A stretch of DNA of 64,000 nucleotides from contig NZ_CP043627.1 of NCBI RefSeq assembly GCF_016804325.1, positions 230,001-294,000 of the forward strand, given 5' to 3'. Shown piece after piece: positions 48,704 through 56,701 of this stretch. The stretch's first letter is position 1. Each line of letters starts with the position of its first letter. The notes below the pieces were generated by a model, which was not told where the DNA came from, did no database searches, and saw only the letters and a list, made by a program, of their open reading frames with translations. Both the position numbers and the translations under genes were made by a program. This DNA is from Methylobacterium aquaticum (GTDB lineage Bacteria > Pseudomonadota > Alphaproteobacteria > Rhizobiales > Beijerinckiaceae).

Positions 48704-49192
48704 ATGGTCGATACCAACCGCATCACCGGCGCCGCCAAGGAACTCGGCGGCAAGATCCAGGGCGTCGTCGGCGACCTGACCGGCTCGCACCGCGACTCGG
48801 CCGAAGGCCGCTTCCGCGAGGCGCAGGGCGCGGCGGAGGACGCCTACGGCCAGGCCAGGGACAGCGTCCGCCACGCCGCCGACCGTGCGCAGGATTATGC
48901 CGGCGACGCGGCCGATCGGACGCGGGACACCGTCCGCCACGCCGCGGATCGGGCCGAGGATCTCGCCGACCGGGCCCGGGACCGGGCGCGGGACTTCGCC
49001 GGCAACGCGCAGGGTTACGCCGACGAGGCCCAGGGCTACGCCGAGGAGGTCTACGAGCGCGGCAGCCGCTCCCTCCGCCACGGCGCCCGGCAGGTCGGCC
49101 ACCAGGTCGCCGAGTATCCGCTCGCCTCGCTGGTGATCGCCGGCTTCGTGGGCTTCGGCCTCGGCCTCCTCGTCAACGCCAACCGCGACTGA
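48704..49192 (+). CDS. CsbD-like/LEA-like membrane-anchored protein
   Basis: This 162-residue protein has a CsbD start (ITGAAKELGGKIQGVVGDLTG). Amphipathic helical repeats of the type RDSVRHAADRAQDYAG and RDTVRHAADRAEDLADRARDRARDFAG lie at about residues 50-110. A single C-terminal transmembrane helix (PLASLVIAGFVGFGLGLLV) completes the ElaB/DUF883-like layout. The repeats resemble group 3 LEA proteins. It starts after AGAGGAGAATCCC, a strong ribosome binding site. It may coat or protect the inner membrane during stress. Confidence 0.78.
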   Translation: MVDTNRITGAAKELGGKIQGVVGDLTGSHRDSAEGRFREAQGAAEDAYGQARDSVRHAADRAQDYAGDAADRTRDTVRHAADRAEDLADRARDRARDFAGNAQGYADEAQGYAEEVYERGSRSLRHGARQVGHQVAEYPLASLVIAGFVGFGLGLLVNANRD

Positions 49193-49299
49193 TCGCGGCC
49201 CGACCGCCTCGCGAGCAGTGGGCCCCGGAGCGGCGAGACCGCACGGGGCCACCCCCGCGATGCCTGAACCACGACGATTGAACGACTCGGAGTAGAAGC

Positions 49300-50211
49300 G
49301 TGACCATCCAGACCCCCGTCTCCCCCCTCGCCACGGCGGCGCAGGCCGATACCCGCGCGGTCCTGCTCAACCAGGTCTCCTGGGGCGCCATCTTCGCCGG
49401 CGCCGTGACCGCGCTCGTGACGCAGGTGATCCTCAACCTCGTGGGCGTCGGCGTCGGCCTGTCCTCGGTCGGCGTGAACGCCGCCGACAACCCGGCCGCC
49501 TCGACCGTCTCGATGGGCGCGGGCCTGTGGTTCGTGGTCTCGGGCATCGCCGCTTCGCTCGTCGGCGGCGCCATCGCGGGCCGGCTCTCCGGCAAGCCGC
49601 TGCCGGGCGCGGCCGCCCTGCACGGCCTCGTCTCCTGGGCGGTGACGACGCTGGTGGTGATCTATCTCGTGACCTCGGCGGCGAGCGGCCTCGTCGGCGG
49701 CACGCTGAGCACCGTGTCGAGCGCGCTCGGCGGCGCCGGCAACCTCGTCGGCGGCACGGTGCAGACCGCCGCCCAGGCCGCGGCCCCGTCGCTGTCGAAG
49801 GTCCAGAACCCGCTCGAGGGCATCGAGGACAAGGTGCGCCAGCAGGCCGCCGGCCAGGACCCCCAGGCCGCCCGTGACGCCGCCGTGGCCGCCGTGCGCG
49901 CCGTGCTGACCGGCGACGCCGCCCAGAAGGAGCAGGCCAAGACCCGCGCCGCCGATGCGCTCGCCAAGGCGCAGAACATCTCGCCCGACCAGGCCAAGGC
50001 GCAGATCGACGACTACCAGAAGCAGTACGAGCAGGCGGTCGCCACCGCCAAGCAGAAGGCCGAAGCCACGGCCGTCGCCGCCAAGTCGGCCGCGACGCAG
50101 GGCGCCTTCTACGCCGCCATCGCGCTGCTGCTCGGCGCAGCCGCCGCCTTCTTCGGTGGCCGCCTCGGCGCCCCGAAGCTGGTGACCACCTACGACGCCC
50201 GCCGCGTCTGA
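49300..50211 (+). CDS. conserved membrane protein with helical periplasmic or cytoplasmic domain
   Basis: This 303-residue protein has an N-terminal helix around residues 28-48 (WGAIFAGAVTALVTQVIL) and two to three further helices to residue 130. A long alanine/glutamine-rich coiled-coil-like region follows at about 165-260 (KTRAADALAKAQNISPDQAKA), then a final helix (GAFYAAIALLLGAAAAFFGG). I do not recognise the family with confidence. The position inside the CsbD cluster and the similar helix-rich composition suggest a related envelope-stress role. Confidence 0.7.
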   Translation: MTIQTPVSPLATAAQADTRAVLLNQVSWGAIFAGAVTALVTQVILNLVGVGVGLSSVGVNAADNPAASTVSMGAGLWFVVSGIAASLVGGAIAGRLSGKPLPGAAALHGLVSWAVTTLVVIYLVTSAASGLVGGTLSTVSSALGGAGNLVGGTVQTAAQAAAPSLSKVQNPLEGIEDKVRQQAAGQDPQAARDAAVAAVRAVLTGDAAQKEQAKTRAADALAKAQNISPDQAKAQIDDYQKQYEQAVATAKQKAEATAVAAKSAATQGAFYAAIALLLGAAAAFFGGRLGAPKLVTTYDARRV

Positions 50212-50279
50212 TCCCTCCCCGGCTCCCGCCCACGGCGGGAGCCCTCCCCCCTCACCTTCCAGCAGCAGGAGAGTTTTCG

Positions 50280-50483
50280 ATGAGCAGCACCACCGACAAG
50301 CTCAAGGGCCTGGCCAACGAGGCCGTCGGCAACGTCAAGCAGGGCATCGGCAAAGTCACGGGCGACGACCATCTCGTCGCCGAGGGCAAGGCCCAGGAGC
50401 TGAAAGGCGAGGCCCAGCGCACCGTCGGCGAGGTCAAGGACGGCGTGAAGAACGCCGCCGACAGCCTCCTCGGCCGCAAGTAA
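50280..50483 (+). CDS. CsbD-family small stress protein
   Basis: This 67-residue protein is a nearly complete CsbD domain (KLKGLANEAVGNVKQGIGKVTGDDHLVAEGKAQELKG in outline), with a second amphipathic helix. A clear AGGAGAG ribosome binding site precedes it. It is the second CsbD protein of the cluster and closer to the canonical family than the first. Confidence 0.85.
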   Translation: MSSTTDKLKGLANEAVGNVKQGIGKVTGDDHLVAEGKAQELKGEAQRTVGEVKDGVKNAADSLLGRK

Positions 50484-50553
50484 CGCCGACCGTGTTCCAC
50501 AGGGTGGTGGGATCGTCCCGCCACCCCGCCAACCCGACACTCAGGAGGACAGC

Positions 50554-51003
50554 ATGAACCGCGACCAGTTCAACGGCGCGTCCCGTCACCTGAAGGGCCG
50601 CGTCCAGACCGCGCTCGGCGGCCTTGCCGGCGACCCCGTCCGCCAGGTCCGCGGCGCCGCCAACCAGGTGGCCGGCGGCGCGCAATACGCCTATGGCCGT
50701 GCCCGCGACCGGGCGGACGACCTCGTCGATGACGGGCGCCATCTCGCCCGTGAGGCGCGCGAGCGCGCCGTCAACTTCACCGACGAGGCGCGCGAGCGCG
50801 CCGAGGATTTCGCCCACACCGCCCGCGAGCGCGCCGACCATCTCGTCGAGGACGGGCGCCACGCCGCTCATGCGGTTCGTCGCCGCGGCGAGGCCTATGG
50901 CCAGCGCGCCCGGCGTTACGCCGAAGGGCACCCGACCAACACGCTCATCGGCCTCGCCGCCCTCGCCTTCGCGGCGGGCTGGCTCGTCCGCCGATCGCGC
51001 TGA
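50554..51003 (+). CDS. LEA-like protein with C-terminal membrane anchor
   Basis: This 149-residue protein is built from repeated arginine/alanine/glutamate helices. ADDLVDDGRHLAREARERAV and ADHLVEDGRHAAHAVRRRG are two copies of one unit, separated by TDEARERAEDFAHTARER. It ends in a short transmembrane segment (LIGLAALAFAAGWLV) and RRSR. The architecture parallels the 48.7 kb protein without a clear CsbD start. AGGAGGACAGC precedes the ATG. Confidence 0.75.
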   Translation: MNRDQFNGASRHLKGRVQTALGGLAGDPVRQVRGAANQVAGGAQYAYGRARDRADDLVDDGRHLAREARERAVNFTDEARERAEDFAHTARERADHLVEDGRHAAHAVRRRGEAYGQRARRYAEGHPTNTLIGLAALAFAAGWLVRRSR

Positions 51004-51037
51004 CACTCACCCCATCCACCCGAAGGGAGACCACGCC

Positions 51038-51133
51038 ATGCTGCGCAAGATCTTCACGCTCTTCGTCCTGCCGAAGCTGATCGCCTATCTCGGCCGGCGC
51101 GGCTCCCGCCCCCGGCCCGGCCGGACGTACTGA
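51038..51133 (+). CDS. very small hydrophobic/basic protein
   Basis: This is a 31-residue frame with GAAGGGAGA 8 bases upstream. One hydrophobic helix (IFTLFVLPKLIAYLG) is followed by a basic tail (RRGSRPRPGR). Good spacing and position directly before the cluster's terminator argue that it is translated. Function is unknown. Confidence 0.5.
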   Translation: MLRKIFTLFVLPKLIAYLGRRGSRPRPGRTY

Positions 51134-51231
51134 TCCGGGCGATCGGATCGCTGTCGCGGGCGGATACGTCCCCGCCGCGTCACGGGCGCCGGCGGCAACG
51201 AGACCGTCCGAGACACGATCTTTCAACGATC

Positions 51232-51275
51232 AAGCGCGGGCCTCTCTTGTGGGAGAGCCCGCGCTTCTTCTTTTT
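51232..51275 (+). terminator. strong terminator at the end of the stress cluster
   Basis: A perfect 15-base stem (AAGCGCGGGCCTCTC with its complement) closes a TTGTG loop and is followed by CTTCTTTTTC. It is the clearest rho-independent terminator in the window. Confidence 0.85.
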
Positions 51276-51415
51276 CGGACGGAGGCGGTGCCTCATTCGG
51301 ATCGGCCGGTGGCCCCGCACTCCCCCACCGCATTCCTGTGCATGCGACAGCCTCGGCCCGGACCCAGCGCAGCCGCCGGGCGTTTCCCGATCCAGAGAAC
51401 GGGAGCGGGGGAACG

Positions 51416-54400
51416 ATGGCACAGCGCAAGGTACGTCAGCGCGCGACGGCGGCAGTCGAGGAGGCCGTAGCGCCGCTGGTGCCGCCGGGCGCCCTCGCGG
51501 TGGCGTTGCTCTCCTTGCGCGAGCGGGGCCGGCCCCTCGTCCACGTCGCCCGCGACGCCCGCCGGCTCGAGGAGATCGCCGCCCTGCTGCGCGGCCTGGC
51601 GCCGGGGCTGGGCGTCGCGATCTATCCGGAATGGGATTGCCTGCCCTTCGATCGCGCCTCGCCCTCCCGCGGCACGATGGGGGCCCGGGCCGGCGTGCTG
51701 CGCTGGCTCACCGACGCCGACAACCTGCCCGACATCCTGCTCACCACCGCCCCGGCCCTGATCCAGCGGGTGCCCCTCCCCGAGACCTGGGCCGAGGCCC
51801 GGGTCGAGATCCGGGCCGGCGACGCCCTGGAGGCCGGCCGCCTCACGGCGGAGATGCAGCGCCTCGGCTACATCCTGGACGACCGGGTCGACGAGCCCGG
51901 CGAGGTCGCTTTGCGCGGCCGGACCATCGACGTGTTTCCCGCCGCCGCCCCCCGCCCCTGCCGCATCGAGCATGCGGAGGGCAGGGTCACGGCGATCCGC
52001 ACCTACGATCCGGTATCGCAGCGCTCCCTCGACGAGATCGGGACCCTGGTGGTCGATCCCGCGACCGAGATCGTCCTGGCGCCGGATTCGCCGGTGCGCC
52101 TGCGGCCCTTCACCGGCCAGGAGCACCAGCTGCCCACCCTCTACGGCCGCCTCACCACGGTGCTCGACTACGTGCCGGAGGCCCGCCTGGTGGTCGAGGC
52201 CGGGGCGGAGGCCCGCGCCGAGGCCTTCTTCGAGCAGATCGCCGAGGGTCGCGCATCGGAAGCCGCGACCCGCGGCAAGGCGGTGTCGCTCTACCTGACG
52301 GCCGCCGAGTGGCAGACGGTGCGGGAGACCCGCGAGATCGCGGTGGCGAGCGACGCGGATGCCGAGTCGGTCGCCGTTCCGGCCTTCCTGCGCGAGCGCC
52401 GGCCGGGCACGGCCTTCTCGGCCTACCTGCGCGAGCGGCTGAAGGCCGGCGAGCGGGTGGTGCTCGGCGGCGACGGCGCCGGGCTCAAGCGCCTGGCGCG
52501 CCAGGCCGCGCGGGCGGCGGAGCGCAGCGTCCGCCCGGTCGCCGACTGGTCGGAGGCGGTCGCCGCCAAGCCCGGCGAGATCCTCGCCCTGCCCGCTCCC
52601 CTCGATGCGGGGTTCCGGGTGCCGGATCTCGGCGTCACGGTGATCGCCGCGCCCGACGTCTATGGCGGCACCTCGGTCCGCCCGAGCGCCGGCCAGCCGG
52701 TGATCCTGCCGATGGGCGAGGTCGACCTGCGCGTCGGCGACGTGGCGGTGGACCGCGACCACGGGCTGTGCGTCTTCGAGGGGCTGGAGCGCATCGCCAC
52801 CGGCGACGGCGGCCGCACCGAGGCCCTGCGCCTGCGCTTCGCCCACGAGGCGATCCTGATGGTGCCGATGGCGCAGGCCGACCGGATCTGGCGCTACGGC
52901 TCGGAAGAGGACGCCGTCACCCTCGACACCCTCGAGGGCGGCACCTGGGCCAAGCGCCGGCTGACCACCGAGGCGGGTCTCGCGCGGGCCGCCCGCGCCA
53001 TGCTGGCGGCGGCGGAGGAGCGCCGGCAGGCGCGTGCCCCCGCCCTGGTGCCCCCGGAGCGCGAGATGGAGCGGTTCGGCGCCGGCTTCGGCTTCCCGCT
53101 CACCCCCGACCAGGCGAAGGCCGTCGACGGGGCGCTCGCCGATCTCGCCGGCACGCGGCCGATGGACCGGCTGGTCTGCGGCGATGTCGGTTTCGGCAAG
53201 ACCGAGGTGGGCCTACGCGCCGCCGCCGCGGCTCTGCTCGCCGGCAAGCAGGTCGCCGTCGTCGCCCCGACGACGGTGCTGGTGCGCCAGCACCTGCGCA
53301 CCTTCGAGCGGCGGTTTGCCCGCTTCGGCATCGGGGTGGCGCAGCTCTCGCGGCTCGCCGGCCCGGCGGAGGCCAAGCGGGTGCGCCAGGGCCTCGCCGA
53401 CGGCTCGATCCGCCTCGTCGTCGGTACCCATGCGCTCGCCGGGCGCGGCGTCGCCTTCGCGGATCTCGGCCTCGTGGTGATCGACGAGGAGCAGCGCTTC
53501 GGCGCGGCACTGAAGGAGCGCCTGCGCACCATGGCGGGCGATGCCCACGTCCTGACGCTCACCGCGACGCCGATCCCCCGCACCCTGCAATCGGCCCTAG
53601 TCGGCCTCAAGTCGCTCAGCGTCATCGCGACGCCGCCGGCGGTGCGCCAGCCGATCCGCACCCTTCTCACCCCGCTCCACGACGATACCCTGCGGGCGGC
53701 GCTGATGCGCGAGAAGGGCCGCGGCGGCCAGAGCTTCGTCGTCTGCCCGCGGATCGAGGAGATCGGCCCGATGGCCGAGCGCCTGAAACGGCTGGTGCCG
53801 GAACTCGATACCGTGGTCGCCCATGGCGAGATGAAGCCGTCGGACCTCGACGAGATCATGGTGCGCTTCGCCGACGGCGAGGGCGACGTGCTGCTCGCCA
53901 CCTCGATCATCGAGAGCGGGCTCGACGTGCCGCGGGCCAACACCATGCTGGTCGTCGACGCCGAGCGCTTCGGCCTCGCCCAGCTGCACCAGCTCCGCGG
54001 CCGGGTCGGGCGCGGCCAGCGCCGGGGCGTCGCCTACCTGCTGACCCGGCCCGACCGCGAGCTGCCGCCCGCGGCCGAGAAGCGCCTGCGCACGCTGGAG
54101 GCCCTCGACCGCCTCGGCGCGGGCTTCGCCATCAGCGCCCGCGACCTGGACTTGCGCGGTGCCGGCGACCTCGTCGGCGAGAACCAGGCCGGCCACGTCA
54201 AGCTGATCGGCCTGGGCCTCTACCAGCACCTGCTCCAGCTGGCGCTGCGCGCCGCCAAGGGCGAGCCGGCGGAGGATTGGGCCCCGGAGATCCGCCTCGG
54301 CCTCGCGGGCGACGTGCCCGAAGACTACGTGCCAGAGCCGGAGCTGCGCCTGAGCCTCCATACCCGCCTCCTGCGTCTCGGCAGCGCAGAGGAGGTCGAG

Positions 54401-54709
54401 GCCCTGCGCGGCGAGGTCGAGGATCGGTTCGGGCCGCTTCCCTCCGGCGTGCGGGCGTTGGTCACGCTGGGCCATCTGCGGGTCGCCTGCCTGTCGCTGG
54501 GCATCGCCCGGCTCACCGGCGGGCCGCAAGGCCTCGCGGTCGATTTCCGCCCCGGCTGCGCACCGGCCGCGATGCCGCTCGGCGACGACCTGACCGCCCG
54601 GGACGGAAGGCTGATCCTGCGCCGGCCCTGCGACGATCCGGACCGGCGCGGCGAGATGGCGGCCGAGTTCCTGCACCGGATTCAGGAGGCCCGGGACCAT
54701 CAGGGCTAA
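51416..54709 (+). CDS. mfd: Mfd-like transcription-repair coupling helicase
   Basis: This 1097-residue protein has a UvrB-like N-terminal region (YPEWDCLPFDRASPSRGTMGARA), an RNA-polymerase-interaction-like domain (VGDVAVDRDHGLCVFEGLE) and a RecG-like translocase. The translocase shows Walker A GDVGFGKTEVGL, VIDEEQRFG, LTATPIPRTLQSALVG and ATSIIESGLDVPRANT. It is slightly shorter than typical Mfd. The polymerase-interaction region and C-terminus look divergent, so it may be a second Mfd-like paralogue rather than the main one. GGGAGCGGGGGAACG precedes the ATG. It would displace stalled RNA polymerase using ATP. Confidence 0.8.
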   Translation: MAQRKVRQRATAAVEEAVAPLVPPGALAVALLSLRERGRPLVHVARDARRLEEIAALLRGLAPGLGVAIYPEWDCLPFDRASPSRGTMGARAGVLRWLTDADNLPDILLTTAPALIQRVPLPETWAEARVEIRAGDALEAGRLTAEMQRLGYILDDRVDEPGEVALRGRTIDVFPAAAPRPCRIEHAEGRVTAIRTYDPVSQRSLDEIGTLVVDPATEIVLAPDSPVRLRPFTGQEHQLPTLYGRLTTVLDYVPEARLVVEAGAEARAEAFFEQIAEGRASEAATRGKAVSLYLTAAEWQTVRETREIAVASDADAESVAVPAFLRERRPGTAFSAYLRERLKAGERVVLGGDGAGLKRLARQAARAAERSVRPVADWSEAVAAKPGEILALPAPLDAGFRVPDLGVTVIAAPDVYGGTSVRPSAGQPVILPMGEVDLRVGDVAVDRDHGLCVFEGLERIATGDGGRTEALRLRFAHEAILMVPMAQADRIWRYGSEEDAVTLDTLEGGTWAKRRLTTEAGLARAARAMLAAAEERRQARAPALVPPEREMERFGAGFGFPLTPDQAKAVDGALADLAGTRPMDRLVCGDVGFGKTEVGLRAAAAALLAGKQVAVVAPTTVLVRQHLRTFERRFARFGIGVAQLSRLAGPAEAKRVRQGLADGSIRLVVGTHALAGRGVAFADLGLVVIDEEQRFGAALKERLRTMAGDAHVLTLTATPIPRTLQSALVGLKSLSVIATPPAVRQPIRTLLTPLHDDTLRAALMREKGRGGQSFVVCPRIEEIGPMAERLKRLVPELDTVVAHGEMKPSDLDEIMVRFADGEGDVLLATSIIESGLDVPRANTMLVVDAERFGLAQLHQLRGRVGRGQRRGVAYLLTRPDRELPPAAEKRLRTLEALDRLGAGFAISARDLDLRGAGDLVGENQAGHVKLIGLGLYQHLLQLALRAAKGEPAEDWAPEIRLGLAGDVPEDYVPEPELRLSLHTRLLRLGSAEEVEALRGEVEDRFGPLPSGVRALVTLGHLRVACLSLGIARLTGGPQGLAVDFRPGCAPAAMPLGDDLTARDGRLILRRPCDDPDRRGEMAAEFLHRIQEARDHQG

Positions 54710-54813
54710 CAGCACGTGCGGCGCCGGGTTTTCATCCGGCGCCCGGAACGATCGCCCACGGCCAAGGTTTGACTTCCACGACCGGATCAAGGTCCGCCGA
54801 CGAGCCGCGCCCC

Positions 54814-56295
54814 ATGGACAGACCCACCTCCGACAGACCGTACGAGAGCGACCAGGACGAGGTGCCGTCCGAGGCCATCGTGCTGGAGCCGCTGGCCGAC
54901 TTCCCGCATATCGACCTGCGCACGCCCGGCGAGCCGTGGGAGAAGCGTCGCGCCGCCGGCAAGGGCCTGCGGGCCAAGGTCCCGCATGGCAGCCACGGCC
55001 CGGTCCCCGTGCCGGAGGACCGGCCTGATCCCGTGCGGCTGATCGAGGAGGCGCAAGCCGGGCGCCAGGAGCGGCTGATCCCCCTGCGCGTCGCCCGGAT
55101 GGCGAGTTCGCCCTTCGCCTTCCTGCGGGGTGCCGCCACCGTGATGGCCTGGGACCTCGCGCGCACGCCGACGAGCGGCATCGACGTGGTGATGAACGGC
55201 GACGCCCACATCTCGAATTTCGGCCTGTTCGGCACGCCCCAGCGCGACATCGTCCTCGATCTGAACGACTTCGACGAAGTCACGATCGGCCCGTGGGAAT
55301 GGGACCTGAAACGGCTCTGCGCCAGCATCGAGGTCGCCTCGCGCGATCTCGACGTGCCGGCGCCCGAGCGCCGCGAGGCGGTGATCGCGGCGGCCTTCGG
55401 CTACCAGCACACCATGACCGAACTGGCGCCGCAGGGTCCCCTCGACGTCTGGCACCGGGCGGCGCGGGCCGAGGACCTGGAATTCAGCGGCATCACGATC
55501 GACGACGAATCCCGCGACGTGGTGCATCGCGCCGTCGAGAAGGCGCGCAAGCGGCACAACAAGAGCCTGCTCGCCCGGATCGGCGAGCGGCGGGTCGATG
55601 GCGGCTGGCGGTTCCGCAACGACCCGCCGATCCTGACCTGGGTCGACGACGAGACCCGCGAGGCGGTGACCGCCGGCTTGGAGCGCTACGCCGAGACCCT
55701 GCCGCGGGAGCGCCGGTTCATGCTGAGCCGCTACCACGTCGTCGACGTCGCCCACCGGGTCGTCGGGGTCGGCAGCGTCGGCACCCGGGCCTATGTCGCG
55801 CTGCTCTGCGGCAACTCCGACCAGGACGTGCTCTTCCTCCAGGTCAAGGAGGCGGTGCGCCCCGCCCACGCCCCTTATGTCTCCGGCATGCCCGAGCCCT
55901 ATGCCTCGCACGAGGGCGAGCGGGTGATCTACGGCCAGCGCCTGCTCCAGGCGGTCGGCGACCCGCTCCTCGGCTGGACCACCATCGACGACCGCCCGTT
56001 CTACGTCCGCCAGATGAAGAACATGAAGGGCGAGATCCCGCTCAGCTGCATGCGCGGGCAGCCGCTCGTCTATTTCTCCTGGGCCTACGGCGCGCTGCTG
56101 GCCCGGGCCCATGCCCGAACCGGCGACGCCGCGGCGATCGCCGGCTATTGCGGCCGCGACCGTCACGACGACCTCCGCGAAGCGCTGGCCGATTGGGCGC
56201 GGGCCTATGGCGATCGGAATGCGGAGGATCACCGGCTGTTCAGGGAGGCCATTGCGGCAGGACGATTGGAGGCGGCCGACACGCCAGGGATTTAG
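54814..56295 (+). CDS. DUF2252-family protein
   Basis: This 493-residue protein is of the DUF2252 family, with a kinase-like phosphotransferase fold. Landmarks are PFAFLRGAATVMAWDLA, VMNGDAHISNFGLFGTPQRDIVLDLNDFDEVTIGPWEWDLKRL, VVGVGSVGTRAY and FYVRQMKNMKG, with SWAYGALLARAHARTGD near the end. The D-H-N-F and DFDE segments resemble aminoglycoside-phosphotransferase catalytic and metal sites. Substrate is unknown. It starts 104 bases after the helicase gene, with no reason to assume joint function. Confidence 0.85.
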   Translation: MDRPTSDRPYESDQDEVPSEAIVLEPLADFPHIDLRTPGEPWEKRRAAGKGLRAKVPHGSHGPVPVPEDRPDPVRLIEEAQAGRQERLIPLRVARMASSPFAFLRGAATVMAWDLARTPTSGIDVVMNGDAHISNFGLFGTPQRDIVLDLNDFDEVTIGPWEWDLKRLCASIEVASRDLDVPAPERREAVIAAAFGYQHTMTELAPQGPLDVWHRAARAEDLEFSGITIDDESRDVVHRAVEKARKRHNKSLLARIGERRVDGGWRFRNDPPILTWVDDETREAVTAGLERYAETLPRERRFMLSRYHVVDVAHRVVGVGSVGTRAYVALLCGNSDQDVLFLQVKEAVRPAHAPYVSGMPEPYASHEGERVIYGQRLLQAVGDPLLGWTTIDDRPFYVRQMKNMKGEIPLSCMRGQPLVYFSWAYGALLARAHARTGDAAAIAGYCGRDRHDDLREALADWARAYGDRNAEDHRLFREAIAAGRLEAADTPGI

Positions 56296-56468
56296 GTCGC
56301 GACACAACTATTGTGCCGATGGCCTACGACCTTGTGCATAGTCACCAATATAGCGTGGTCCGACGAAGGGCTACCAGTTCGTCGGGCAATGCAGTGAAGT
56401 CAAAGGCCGGCAGATCTTCGCGACGGTATCGAAATCGTGAAGTGCTCCGGCGAGATGCCGACGCATCG

Positions 56469-56499
56469 CGTTGATCTCGGGCCAAGCCCGAGATCAACG
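56469..56499. terminator. perfect hairpin downstream of the DUF2252 gene
   Basis: CGTTGATCTCGGG and its exact complement close a 5-base loop, giving a 13-base stem. No T run follows on the plus strand, so a structural or rho-assisted role is possible. It lies 174 bases after the stop. Confidence 0.5.
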
Positions 56500-56565
56500 G
56501 AACCATCGTTCCATCTCGAATTTGCTGCAGCAGCCCAGAGTTTGGTTTGAAGCTCAAGAATGGCA

Positions 56566-56593
56566 TCAAAGGTCGTTTTTCAACGACCTTTGA
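56566..56593. terminator. second hairpin in the DUF2252/methyltransferase gap
   Basis: TCAAAGGTCGTT and AACGACCTTTGA form a perfect 12-base stem with a TTTC loop, 109 bases beyond the stop of the minus-strand gene. A weak copy of the dispersed repeat (ATCGGTATCCGCTCCGTGGA) lies at about 56.66-56.70 kb. Confidence 0.5.
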
Positions 56594-56701
56594 ACCGTTG
56601 TCGCTTTAATGAGAGTCTACCAGTTCACTTAACGATCACCCTTCAGTCTTGAAGATTCTATAAAGAATCGGTATCCGCTCCGTGGAAAATTGCTCTATAA
56701 T

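Noticed and set aside
51247..56295. A 1682-codon open frame running through the helicase gene into the DUF2252 gene
   Set aside because: Only the last 493 codons match a family. The upstream part is a low-complexity Arg/Pro/Gly shadow of the helicase gene in another frame, caused by high GC.
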